From Lichenostomus cassidix (taxonomy: Eukaryota; Chordata; Aves; Passeriformes; Meliphagidae), in the NCBI GenBank assembly GCA_008360975.2, contig CM039183.1:9389762-9453761 (forward strand): a stretch of 64,000 bases of DNA. The letters run 5' to 3'. Under the pieces are notes generated by a model that saw nothing but the letters and a program-made list of their open reading frames with translations, made no database searches and was not told the origin of the DNA. Shown here in pieces: positions 48,001 through 59,389 of the stretch; the stretch's first letter is position 1; each line of letters opens with the position of its first letter. The position numbers and the translations under genes were made by a program.

Positions 48001-50379
48001 TCGCTGCTTTTCAGTTTGACTGTGATAATTTATTCAACACTGTTTTCAAAGCAATAACCTACTTTTTGGCAAACCATTCAGTTCTTTCAGTAGTGTGGGG
48101 ATTTTTTTCCCCCCTCCATGTGTTTATTAGGGGTCTATGACAAAGGGGGAAAAACAAGATTCCTTTGGGGAAAAGATGCTATGATAGGATTCAAACAAAG
48201 TAATTATACACAGGTGAGAAAAACTCTCTCCCTCATTACACACGAAGGGGTCTCATCTCTCTCGGGTGCACACACAATTCTCATTAACCTTTGCAGGAAT
48301 GACACAGGTCCAGTGGAGATGGGCTGCAATGCTCAGTCCCTACATACACTAAAAATACCAGGCAGCCTGAGCCACGTGCATGCCAATAGAGATGTCTTGT
48401 ACAATACACCACAGCGTTGCCGTGATCCATTGTTCCGTGCGCCGGTGCAGGGGAGGAGGGATGCATGGCCAGGCTGGCTGTTTCATCATTCTCCCTTAGA
48501 GCCTGACCAGTAGCATCTTGTCATTACAGGCGTGTAATTTTAGTAGTGAAAAGGGAGTGCTCGTGTGTGTTTCCCAGCCTGTGTCACTTTCTGGTGGCTG
48601 CTCGAGCTCTTTTGGATTGTTTTGAATTTCATTTACAAGTGAGGTGTCTCTTTTTAGACAGCAGTTGTGCTGTGCTGGTGCCTGCTGGCTCTGCAGTGGG
48701 AAGGGATGGAAGGCAGCCTTGGCTGAATTGGACCCCAGAGCAGTACACAGCCATCTTAATTGCTGCTGCTGCACCTCTTGAAGAGATGATGGCTCTGGAT
48801 CTGCCAGCACCAGCTCCAGTGAGGCTCCTTGCCCACTGACACGGGAATTCATGGTGTCGTGGTCCTGCCTGTGGGACCAGCATCTCATGCTTCCATGCAA
48901 GGAGGGCCAGAGTGCTGCATCTGTGGGAAGAAACAGTGGTGTGGAGCAGGAAGAGCTGCTTGGCCGATCTCAGGGAGGCTTGTGTGTAGAAACCCTCGCA
49001 TATTTTTTGGGTGACAACAAGCAGAGTCTGCTGAATAATCAGCTAATCATGTAGTAAAGTCAGAAGATCTGGCCTGGTGCTGTGCCTGGTTTGCTTTACT
49101 GCAGCTCTGATTTCCTGCTGCTGATGCCCAGGTGTGTAAAGCAGCTCCCTGAGCTTTTGATACCCACAGCAGAGTGCTGAGCCCGTGTGTTCACAGCACG
49201 ACAGAACTCCATTCACGCTTGGCAGGCCTGGCTGCTTCCTTAACGCTGCCACATGGAGACCCAAATTTCAAAACAGCCTCAGCCTGGCTCTCTCTGGTGG
49301 CTCTCTGAAGCATAGAGCCCCAGCTAAACTGAGCCCCAGGGAGGAAAGTCCTGCTGTGTCTTGGGCACTGCTGTGAGTAGAGGGTGTGTGCAGCCATTCC
49401 GGGGAAGGATAGAAAGGAGATTTGGCAGTGGGAAGGGGGGACTCCTCCACCCTGATGTGGCTCAAAGCGGGTGGTTGGTGGTCAGCAGGGCTGTGGCTGC
49501 ACCAGGCCTGTGAAGGGCTGTGGCAGCCTTGGCAATTATAGACAGTGTGTTTCCTAAAGCTTCCAGTTAAGGGCGAGACCAAACAAGGGCAGGTTGGGGG
49601 CTTGCTTGCGTCTTCTGGGCTCTGTTTTATAAGGAAGCACATGGGAAGTCCTGTCTGAAGCACAACATGTGAGAACTGACATGATGGCTTTGAGATCATT
49701 GAGACAGGAATCAGTTCTGCTGGGCAGTCCAAACCTGTTCTATTTTTTTCCAGGAGAGACAACTGCCTTCCCCTACGTGAATAAAGCCCATTTTGAATAA
49801 GTGTTTTTTAACCCTGATGTGCTACACAGGTATATCCTCCTCTTGCTTCATACTGGAAAGGAATTGTCAGAGTTGCTCAGGGCTTTTGCTCTTGCCTTCA
49901 GCCTCGCAGTGGTTTGCAGTGTGCCTTGCTGGCTTTCCCTGCACTGAACCTGTGCAGTCTTGTCCACCTTCTGGTTCTGCCAGGGCAATCTTTAATGCTT
50001 TAACAAGCTAACAAGTGCGCCTCTGATTTAAACTTGCATTAACTTCTGCTACCCTGATAGAATTCCTAATATTATAAACACCCTTAATAACATGGCTATA
50101 ATCTAGAAAACCTGCTGTCCTTTTTCCAAACAATTACTTAATGAGGCAGTAATTTATTCTAAGCTATATTTATTGGAGCCCATTCCAGCTTTATCAGACG
50201 TACTGTGTTTGGATGTGTGCAGTTAGTCAAAAACATTAAAACTGCTCCACTTCTTCCAGGGGAACATGTTACATTTAGCAAACTGACAGCATTAGAAACT
50301 GTTTCCAATTTAATAGAAGCATATGTTTCCTGCAAGGCTTAACACACTGCAGAGTCAGAGATTGCCTTGGACTGCGGCT

Positions 50380-50560
50380 TTGCCTTTTTTTAGCGCGGTG
50401 GAAAGGAGCTGGAAACTGAAGGCAGAAGCGGGGTTTGTGTTTTTGGTTGTTTTGCAGAGATCCTTCTAGCAGGGCTCCGGCGGGCTGCGAGTTTAAGAAA
50501 CTCTCAAGAAAGTGGTGTGGGCGGCGCGCACAGAGCTCTCGCTCCAAACGCAGTTTCTGA
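50380..50560. promoter_or_regulatory. Intronic CpG pocket
   Basis: CpG density rises sharply in an otherwise CpG-poor intron (TTAGCGCGG, GAAGCGGGG, CTCCGGCGGGCTGCGAG, GGGCGGCGCGCAC, GATCGTG). It may be an intronic enhancer or minor promoter. No splice-donor or coding signal was convincing. Confidence 0.3.
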
Positions 50561-51415
50561 TCGTGAACAAACAGCAAGAGCTTGCTTTGCCCTCTGGGCC
50601 TCAAATAGTACAGTATGCAACAAGGGAGAGCAGGCAAGGCACGAGGATGGAAACAGTAGGATCAGATTACAGTTTCAAAATATCGCTGGAACACGTTGGC
50701 TGGCGTTACACTATTGACTGGCTTTATAATTGCATTGCTTATTTGCTAGGGAAGGCTTCACCTTACTTTCTGATTAACATGGACACTCCTTCGGGGAGCT
50801 GGGGACTCCAGGCTCTGAGTATCAAAGGCAAACCCCATGAGAGCTGCACGACTTCAGATGCTTCTCAAATGAGAGTCTGAGCCTCCTCTGTTGTCTCCTG
50901 TTTGCCAGAGGTTTCCTTTCACAGTCCCTAAGTAAGTCCTACTTAGATTAGCCTCTGAGAGTCACCCACTGGGGTTTTCCTTCTTATTTTTATTTTAACT
51001 GGGGAGTAGAAAAGACCTCTGTCACTCAGCTTGCTAACTGCTCTTCACTCAGTCTTCACTCAGAGGTGAAGCAGGGGACTAAGGCTGTGCTTCTGTAGGG
51101 AGGGAGAAGCTGACTTTCTTGCTAAATGCACGAGTGGGGTGCTTGGGAGCTTTACTTGCCTCTCTGTTTCTTCTGGAAGAGCTGAGGTTTACCCATCCAC
51201 TAGAGGAGATGGGAAAGAGTTAGGTCCCTGTAAAATATGTGTGAGAAATACCTGCCACTTGCAGTTACTGCTGGCACTGACAGCCTTGCAGTGAAGACTT
51301 GCAAACATAAAAACAATCCCCTGTACTCTCTGGAAGCACAGAGCTACCCAGGAGGCCAATTTTTTATATACTCTAAAGGCAAGTTTTGTAAGTGCTTATT
51401 AAACCTCACTCAGTT

Positions 51416-51432
51416 AAAAAAAAAAAAAAAAA
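51416..51432 (+). repeat. A17 homopolymer
   Basis: An uninterrupted A run lies in the intron. The frame that runs through it and the next tract is an artefact of lysine codons. Confidence 0.85.
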
Positions 51433-51716
51433 GGGCAGCCAGAATTAATGTAAAATGTGTCAGGGAAAACAAACCTTGTAAATGCAGAATGTCTGAGCAC
51501 TGGCTCTGGAGAGGACAGAAACCCCTGCACAGCTCCATTCCCTCTACCTCTTTTCAGGGGTTGTGGGATTTGTTTCCTAACTCACATGTGCCATGGAGAC
51601 ACAATTCTTACCAGGCAGCATTGTCGGGAGTCTTCTCCAGCCAGGCAACATGGATGCACTACACTCCAACAAGTAGAAAGTGCATCAGATCCCTAGAAGC
51701 AGCCTTGAAGGGGAGG

Positions 51717-51749
51717 AAAAAAAAAAAAAAAGGGAAAAAAAAAAAAAAA
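51717..51749 (+). repeat. Interrupted poly(A) tract (A15-GGG-A15)
   Basis: Two long A runs are separated by GGG. No retrotransposed body is recognisable on the 5' side. Confidence 0.85.
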
Positions 51750-53689
51750 GAACACCACCACTACCCCTCCTCCCAACTGGTCGGCACACACCCTGCAGGC
51801 CAGCTGCAGCGCAGGGAGCGTGGCCGTGCAGCTCTGCATGGAACAGGCTGTCCCAGCTCCCGGGGATGCTGCCGTGCCAGGCTTTAAACACTCCGGTGTC
51901 AGCAGATGAAATCCCCAAGGAGGGGTGATTTCCATCGAGCTGCGCCTGTCGCCTCTCAAAGCCCATGGTCCTTATCCTCTCCAGCCCCGGGGTTAAACCT
52001 GGACACCTGGGCTGTTCAGCTTTCCCCCTTGTTTTGAGCAAGGCTGGGAGAAGCTGCCAGGTTTATACTGGCCTTCCCCTCTGCTTTTGCTTTGTAATTT
52101 TGAATGGAAGGAGGGTGCCAGTGCTCTCATGTGTCTGTGCTCCCACCTGCTGGGGCAGGTTTGCTCTGCTTTGCCAGGATCCTGCAGTCTGAGGAGCATC
52201 GTTCTGTGGTGGGTGAGCCCCTGGGGTCTTCTACAGATGTGTCCATTCTCTCTCTCTGCTATGGCCTTGGGGATGTGGAAACAGGGACAGCGAGACAGAG
52301 ATTTACTGGTTTGCCTCCCTAGCTCTAGGGAACAGATACTGTGAAGTTGTGGAGACTGGTTACAAGTTCAGGTAGTCCCTCAGGATGGATCCAGCAGCCC
52401 TGAAATACCTCACAGCAACTCAACCTGCCTCTGTTAGCTCAGAGGTTCTGGCCCTTGTCTTGCCAGTTGAACCCAGTTGGCATAAAAGACCTTTTTATTT
52501 TGGTCCTGCAGCTATCTGTGCCAAATCCTGATTCTGCTGAAGTCAGTAACAAAACACCCATTGACTACTGTTGGGCCAGGATACAACCAATGGAACCCTC
52601 AAGGATGAGGAGTGAAGGATGGAGGAGAGGAAAATTATATTTCATGTGCCAGTAGTGACACAGAAAGCACTTGCATAATTCACTGGATAGATTCTCTGAG
52701 AAACCCTGGGAGGTTTACTTACGTTTGAGGTTTGTGAAACTTTGGGGCAAATTCAGTGCTCTCATTGCACTTTGGGGGGCTCTTATGGGGAGCCTTTCTG
52801 TTGCGAGGTTTTGCTGGGTTTTTTCATGCACAAGTGTAAAGTAGTGTTTAATTCCCCCAAGTTGCTTTTTTCTTTCTCTCTCCCTTTTTTCCCCCCTGTG
52901 GTTTTAATTACCTAAGATTTCACAAAGTGACTGGTCCTGCTTTAAACTCCCCTTCTCACACAAGCCCCTGTGGTTCACACCTGTGTTTCGATGTTTGGCT
53001 GTGTGGAGAGGAATGATTGCCCATGGACTCTGGGATTTGATGCTTTTGCCTTTTTGAGCAACGTGGTGCTTGTTCTAAAAGTAACCTCACCCTAATAAGC
53101 TGTGCATCCTCTAGACTGACTGAGGGGGTGGCGTAAATCTGCGAGTGGAAATGTGACTTCTTAAAAATCCTTTTCCACTGCTCCTCTTGGGGTTCAGTTC
53201 CTCCTTTTTCTTCCTTCCTGTCTGTCTTGATGAGCAGGGAGGGCCTAGTGGATTGTAGAATTGATTTCCAAGAAGAGCCCTCAGTCTTGAGAGATATTTT
53301 AAACTTAATTGTTGAAAGTCTTTGGGAATTAACATTAAAAGTTCTTTTTATTATTGGGTGGGCAAAATCACTCTTCCTCTCTGTTTTTACATATCTGGTG
53401 CATTTCTATGCCAAAATGCCAGTTAGTAAAGACTTCAGCAATAGTCCAGCGGTGTCGAAGTGTCCGAAGCACAGTCAATAAGCACAGTGCTCCTCTCACA
53501 ATGTGCACGTACCTCTGTCCTCTGGAGAGCACAGGAGTCATCACTAAGTGGGCTCAGAGACACAGGCATTGCACAAGCTCTGCTGTGTTTAATCGATGAG
53601 GGTTGACTCCAGAGAACCATCCGCTCCAGGCAGATCATCTCTTCTACTGAGCCCCAACTGCGTTTTTTTTTTCCACCTCTGTCTGAAGA

Positions 53690-53860
53690 GCATGCAGAGC
53701 CAATAAAAGGAAGCTAAATGACACGCAAATGAGAAAAAAAATATACTACTTTTGTTTTTCAATTAAGAAAAGACAACTCCCAAACAATGCTAGGGTTTCT
53801 CTGGCGCTGAGGCGCGTGCAATCGCCCTAAATGGGCAAAAAAGCAAGTTGTATCTTTCTC
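53690..53860. promoter_or_regulatory. AT-rich, CpG-retaining intronic segment, candidate conserved element
   Basis: An AT-rich stretch with CCAATAAAAG, ACACGCAAATGAG (octamer-like), CAATTAAG (homeodomain-like) and then GGCGCTGAGGCGCGTGCAATCGCC. CpG retention in AT-rich sequence hints at purifying selection. The call is an inference from composition only. Confidence 0.25.
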
Positions 53861-54070
53861 GGCAACAATGGCTTAGTTTTTGGTTCTGGGTCTTCCAGAG
53901 CTGGAGCCAACTGGTAGATAATATAGGGGGAAGATCTCCAAGTAACTCTCCCCAGCCCAATCTCCAGATAAACAGTTTTCCATTGTCTTTCTTCAGCTTT
54001 CTGGTTCCACATACCTAAGTAACATTACAAACTCACTGGCAGAGCAAAACCCTACAACACCCTTTATTGC

Positions 54071-54094
54071 AACAACAACAACAACAACAACAAC
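54071..54094 (+). repeat. (AAC)8 microsatellite
   Basis: Eight uninterrupted AAC units, potentially polymorphic. Confidence 0.95.
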
Positions 54095-57000
54095 GTCATG
54101 TCCAGTCTCAGCTCTCAACACCCAGCCTCAAAATTATGTTTTGCAAATGGATGAAGATGCAGCAGACATAAGTCTGGCTGAGGTTGCTGCTCAGCCAAAA
54201 TAGATGCATGAAAGAGACTCCATGCATGTGACCCTTTATCTCTGCCTGTCCAGTGCTCCATTTGGATGAGTTGGTGTTGTCTGGCTGCCCCTGTCACAGC
54301 TGTATGACTTGGTTGGACAACCCTCTTTTGACACCTGGCACGGTGTAGGTTTATCTCATTTTGTACTGATCTTTGGTCAAGCTGATCTTTTAAGTTTGGC
54401 ATTTTCATCTTCCCAGAAGGAGCTTTGGCTGGAGAGGCTAGGAGCAAAGTTTTTGAGATGAACAGAGCTGATTCAGATCAGATGCTGGTATTGTACAGCT
54501 TGCTTGTTTTTGTAAGTGTTATTCAGTATCTTAAGACATACAACACTGATCTCTTTAATGCAGGCTTGAAACTGGTTGGTTGAAGGAGGGAAGAGATGGT
54601 TTGAACTGGAAAGAACAAGCAGGCAACATTGTCTTAAGCTTCAGTGGTCAGAAACGATGAAATTCCTTTATTGAGAGCCAGAGGAAGGCTTGCAAGCTCC
54701 CAGGCATGTCTGGTTTAACCAACTCTATCAGTTGGTCTAAAAAGATACCACCTCCTTGCTTCGTTTAGCGTGAATAAAGTGATTTATGGAAACTGTAGGC
54801 AAACGATTTTTACAATTCCCATTTGCACGCCAGAGGAGAAGGGGATAAAATAAAACTTTATAAAGCTGGGAGTCTAGCAGTGCTTTATTTCAGCTCTCTC
54901 CTTGGTGGAATAAAACCCCTATGCTTAGGCTGGCATCCTGCTTTGGTGCTTTAGGAGTTAAACCCTCTTCAGAGAGTGTTAAGTGGAGAAAAAGGAAACT
55001 GAAAGTTGTGCTGAAAAGCTAGAAGGTGAGACTGGGAGTTGCCTGATATATTTTATCTTTTAAAAGGGCAAGCTCTGAATCAAGATCGAGTGAGATGGGA
55101 AAGCTTGACAGTCACACATACAGGAAACCTTGAATCACTTCTGAGCTTCCTGGAAAATGACGTAGTGAGGTTATCGTAGTATTTACTCAGTGTTGATCCC
55201 ATAGTTCTTACTGATCGGCTTTAAAAATGTGTTCACTACCAGCACCTCAGTCTTGGGTGGAAATGGGCTCAACTGGGTTTGTTCAAAATGCTTGGCAAAG
55301 TCACCTGGCAATAACTAATAAATGAGCACAGGGAACAGAGCCTGGGCTGTTTTCTTTGTCATGGGGGAAAGGTTTGCTTTGTGCAGTGAATGTTTTTATA
55401 CATTCCTGGCAGACGCTGACAAACTTCAAACTCTTTTAGTCCCCAGGCATTTAAAAATATCTTCTTTAAATACAGCATTGTGGAAGGAGCACTGGTATGT
55501 CTTTAGGACAGAGTCTGTCTTTTTTCAGGGGGAGGAGATAGCAGGAAGGGATGGGAAGCTGCTAACTCTCCCCCTAACCCCTTGCTGCTTTAAGAATGGG
55601 CTGGAATTGGGCAGGATTTTTGATTCTTGCTAGCCCAATCCTCCCTTTCTTGCTCTTATCTGTCTGAAGTGAAGGAGATGTGTCTATTGTGAGCATTGGA
55701 ACAGCAAAGCCCCCTGCTTGCACCCCAAACCCATGTGCACAGCTCCGGAGTAGTCCATGGAAGTGACACTAGGGAGCAGAGAAAAACCAGACTTCGGCAG
55801 TAGTGCTAAATTTCAGAGGTTTTGTTCACCCAAGATTCCAGGCGCGGGAATCGCTGGGAGCTGGCCAAGGAGCTTGGATGGCAGCCTACCTGTTCCTCAG
55901 CTCTGCTCAGCTCGCTCCCTCCCCCCGCCTTTCTTTTTTTAATTGCATAATATGCTAGAAAATTATCTGGATTTGGGACTTATTTTTAACCAGAAGAGGC
56001 TCACTTCACTCAGTTGAGTTTTGGATTGACCACCCAGCAAATGCTTTCTGGAGCTCTTCTAGCACTGAAACCCTGACTTCTTTTGCCCCCTCTTCTGCTT
56101 TCCAAGGGGCTCATTGCTCTTAAATGTCTGTGGGTCTTTAACTACTTTGTCTGTCTGCAGAACTGGTGTGCGACCATCAAACTGTGTTAGACTTGCCTAG
56201 TGCAGTCATTTTGCAGGCACCAATCCCACTGAGAGGATTGGGAGTTGTATTCTAACAAGGAAGGCAAAGTTTTTCTCCCAGATGATAGCTGCATGAGAGG
56301 AGTCAGGTTTGGGGTAAAAATCTGTATGGCTGTTGCAACTGTGGCTAGAAAGCCTCTTCCACTCTTTTTTTTTCCCCCCTTTAAGCAAGGCAGAATTCTT
56401 CATGCCAGAAGAATTTGTTAAACAGAGGGAGGGATACAGGAATGAACAGGGAGCTGCTTGTGATCCTATTAAAAGAGTGAGTGGGTTAGAGCTCCAGCAC
56501 TTCACCACTCTCTCTACCTGGGAAAATGAGAGAGCGTAACGTCAGGTCATGCTACTGTCACAGCACAGCGATTCCTTCATTCCTCTGCATTTGGGGAGAT
56601 CTTTGTGTCACAAAAATAATGGTGACAAAATGAAGTTGGGACTGTGCTGTGTAGAGGAGCATTTCCAGGCGCTCTGAAACATCCTGGAAGAGGTGGCACT
56701 GGGGATTGAACTGTCCTACATAATCTTAGCTCAGAAATTATTTATAATGCGGGGCAAGTTTGGTAAAATCCCCTTTGTTTCCTTCAAAATCTGCCATCTG
56801 AACAGCAGCAGAGTGTTGTGCAGAGAGTGGTCTTGGGGATTAGACTAAAAGACTTGACAGATCTTCTTCTTCATCTGTAATTTATCCAATTCTGAGTGTA
56901 ATAACTGCATTTCCTGCTCTGGTAGTTCAGTCCTTAGGCAATCAGCTAAATAAACCCACGTGTGTATTTCCTGGTGTACCAAAGAGCTGAGTCTCCCAAT

Positions 57001-57428
57001 CTCACTGGGAAAGCTTCTCTCGACACACAATTACTTGAGTCTCGCTTCCCTTCCCCCGTGAACACACTTTTGTGTAAAAGAGGAAATTCACTGTGAGAAC
57101 CTCGGTGCTTTACATTTGCATTCCCAGGCATAGCACTGCCTCAGCCAGGGAATGTAAGGAAACATTCAGTACAGTGCCTGTGGCTTGTGCACCTATGGAC
57201 AGGCGTTTGCTTAATGTGAGGAAGAGGAAATTTGCTGCAAAGCGTGCAAGATCTTGAGCACTGTAGATGCTGTTTGAATTCCTGCTTGGAATTGACCAGC
57301 ACAGCCATGCCTAAGCATGGATAGAGCAGAGCCTTGCGTTAAGGTGGCTGCTGCTTGCTCATCAGGCTGCTGTGGGCCAGGACCGAGTTATTGATGTGCA
57401 CAGATGTGCTCTTGCTTTGCTGTCTTCA

Positions 57429-57452
57429 TGGGTCTCCTCTCTTCCCTTGCAG
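57429..57452 (+). other. SERTAD2: Splice acceptor of the SERTAD2 coding exon
   Basis: A pyrimidine-rich tract (TCTCCTCTCTTCCCTTGCAG) ends in AG at 57,451-57,452. The exon begins ATAT and then ATG. The acceptor explains why homology to SERTAD2 starts at 57,457 although the open frame extends 34 codons further upstream. That extension (57,355-57,456) is intronic, cysteine/leucine-rich and unlike the family. A possible branch point is the TTGAT at 57,391-57,395. Confidence 0.85.
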
Positions 57453-57456
57453 ATAT

Positions 57457-58401
57457 ATGTTGGGGAAAGGAGGAAAGCGGAAGTTTGACGAGCATGAAGA
57501 TGGGTTGGAAGGCAAAGTGGTGTCTCCCACTGACGGTCCCTCTAAGGTGTCTTACACCTTACAGCGTCAGACTATCTTCAACATTTCCCTTATGAAACTT
57601 TATAACCACAGGCCATTAACCGAGCCAAGCTTGCAAAAGACAGTTTTAATTAACAACATGTTGAGGCGAATCCAGGAAGAACTCAAACAAGAAGGCAGCT
57701 TGAGGCCCATGTTCGTGGCCGCTTCGCAGCCTGCCGACCCTCTCAGCGACAACTTCCGCGAGGCGCAGCCAGCGTTCAGCCACCTGGCCTCGCCGCCCCT
57801 GCTCCCCACCGACTTCGTAAGCACTATGCCCCTGGAGTCCTGCCTCACCCCGGCCTCCTTGCTCGAGGACGACACTTTTTGCACTTCCCCAGCTGTCCAG
57901 CACGAAGGTCCGACGAAGCCACCACCTCCTGCTCTCCAACCAGTAAAGGACAGCTTCTCCTCAGCCTTGGACGAAATCGAGGAGCTTTGTCCAGCACCTA
58001 CCTCCGCAGAGGCAGTAGCAGCCGAATCGGCAGCCGATGACTCTAAAGCGCAGCCCGGCGAGTCCAACATTCACAAGCCCGAGGGCATCCCGGAGAGCAG
58101 AACGGCTGAATCCAAACTCATGGAGCCCCTGCCCGGCAACTTTGAGATCACAGCTTCCACAGGTTTCCTCACAGACTTGACCCTGGATGACATTCTGTTC
58201 GCTGACATTGATACGTCCATGTATGATTTTGACCCCTGCACGTCTGCCACGGGGGCTGCCTCAAAAATGGCTCCTGTCTCAGCAGATGAGCTCCTAAAAA
58301 CTCTGGCTCCCTACAGCAGTCAACCAGTAACTCCAAATCAGCCTTTCAAAATGGATCTCACAGAACTGGATCACATCATGGAGGTGCTTGTTGGGTCTTA
58401 A
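57457..58401 (+). CDS. SERTAD2: SERTA domain-containing protein 2 (TRIP-Br2)
   Basis: This 314-codon, single-exon reading frame is SERTAD2, with the same length as the human protein as I recall it. It is a transcriptional co-regulator. TRIP-Br proteins bind PHD-bromodomain factors and stimulate E2F1/DP1, and SERTAD2 also affects adipocyte lipolysis in mice (family knowledge). Visible parts in order: a basic N-terminus, KGGKRKFDEH (residues 4-13), fitting a nuclear signal and the cyclin A-binding region; the SERTA domain at about 33-80 (core QRQTIFNISLMKLYN, then LQKTVLINNMLRRIQEEL); a proline/serine-rich linker at 88-165; an acidic helix SALDEIEELC (169-178); an acidic hydrophobic segment LTDLTLDDILFADI (238-251), fitting the CRM1 export signal and activation region; and the conserved C-terminus MDLTELDHIMEVLV (299-312). 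The start follows the acceptor by four bases. Its context is very weak (T at -3, T at +4). The linker (85-225) is the only part that looks diverged from mammals. Confidence 0.97.
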   Translation: MLGKGGKRKFDEHEDGLEGKVVSPTDGPSKVSYTLQRQTIFNISLMKLYNHRPLTEPSLQKTVLINNMLRRIQEELKQEGSLRPMFVAASQPADPLSDNFREAQPAFSHLASPPLLPTDFVSTMPLESCLTPASLLEDDTFCTSPAVQHEGPTKPPPPALQPVKDSFSSALDEIEELCPAPTSAEAVAAESAADDSKAQPGESNIHKPEGIPESRTAESKLMEPLPGNFEITASTGFLTDLTLDDILFADIDTSMYDFDPCTSATGAASKMAPVSADELLKTLAPYSSQPVTPNQPFKMDLTELDHIMEVLVGS

Positions 58402-58425
58402 AATATTAGAAATATTGCAACTTTC

Positions 58426-58441
58426 TTTTTTTTTTTTTTTT
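58426..58441 (+). repeat. T16 run 25 bp after the SERTAD2 stop
   Basis: An uninterrupted T run in the proximal 3' UTR, followed by A/T-rich sequence. A U-run in the RNA here could bind ELAV/HuR- or TIA1-type proteins. It may also be a simple slippage product. Confidence 0.8.
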
Positions 58442-58706
58442 AAATTTTTAATTTTAAGTACCAGTATATACTTGGTAGTATTTCCATAGTCCCTCCCAGC
58501 CCCGATTCACAGCACTGTGCATGCATCCTTGCTTGCCTTTTTTGAAAAGAAAAGGATCACACTAGTTTTTGCTTCGAGCAGAGTTGGAGTGCCTTCATCC
58601 ATGTATGACCACTTCTAATGTATTTTTTTTAAAGTGGTTCCTCAAGGAAGACCGAATATCCTGGTATAGGAAAGAATATGTATTGTAGACAATGTTATGT
58701 TAATAC

Positions 58707-58740
58707 AAAAAGAAAAAAAAGAAAAAAAGGAAAAAAAAAA
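58707..58740 (+). repeat. A-rich purine tract in the 3' UTR
   Basis: About 34 bp of A with scattered G. It lies about 270 bases after the T16 run, so the two could pair in the transcript. Confidence 0.8.
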
Positions 58741-59389
58741 GGTAAAAGCTAAGCACAAGGATTATGTTGGGGAAAGCTGTAAATTGCATGTGCATACTTG
58801 TCTATTTTTTCTATAAGTTTTATTGCAAGAGGTAAAAAATTTTATTATTTAGATAATCTCAATACCATTTTAGCCCTGTATAGGTTGACTTTAGCAATTC
58901 AGCCTTTTGGAGGCATTAACCTGCTCCTCTTTAAGTGTTGCATTTACATGGCTGTTTAGAAACTGCTGCCCAAATTTATTTTATATTTTTGTACAGATTC
59001 TGCAGTTTATGATATTGTTTTTTCTAAAAACAAATGCTGTTTATACACACAAAAAATAGCTATTTTGATAGGATTTGCTCACATAGTTCCTGCATAATTC
59101 AGATGTACAAGAACCACTTGTACTTTTATACAGAGTTGTAATGTTTTATACGTGTATGGTGCAAAGAGAAAATTGGATCAAATAAGCCTGCAGTCGGTTT
59201 CCCTGAATGCAAACAAACAAAAAAAAAAGTGCTTTAAGAAAGGGCTGGGAGCTGCTTCTGTCGGAGTTTCACAAGTGTTTGCTCCCTGCTGTACCCACTG
59301 CGCACTACTGTGATTCCTGAAACTTAGAGCCATGTCCTTTTCCAACACGTATGTGAAGCAGTTGGCAGGAAACAGTTGTGGAACTTGAC

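Larger units (their letters stand above)
41669..57452 (+). other. SERTAD2: SERTAD2 leader intron (inferred)
   Basis: About 15.8 kb lie between the GTGAGT donor and the TTGCAG acceptor. It contains no recognisable coding sequence. Its contents are a G-rich tract just inside the donor, poly(A)-type simple repeats, an (AAC)8 microsatellite, a CpG pocket at 50,380-50,560 and AT-rich CpG-retaining stretches that could be conserved elements (about 48,110-48,450, 53,690-53,860 and 54,770-54,860). Use of the alternative donors at 40,880 or 42,060 would shift the left boundary. Confidence 0.6.

Noticed and set aside
51237..51887. 216-codon plus-strand frame in the intron
   Set aside because: It is held open by two poly(A) tracts read as lysine runs, and the rest has no recognisable similarity.
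56845..57030. Minus-strand 61-codon frame with a helical-looking, L/E/Q/K-rich end
   Set aside because: It looks protein-like at first glance, but it is short, lacks splice or start support and matches no family I can name. A protein search would settle it.
57355..57456. In-frame 34-codon N-terminal extension of the SERTAD2 reading frame
   Set aside because: It lies upstream of a strong acceptor at 57,452 and is cysteine/leucine-rich and unlike the family. Homology begins at the ATG at 57,457.
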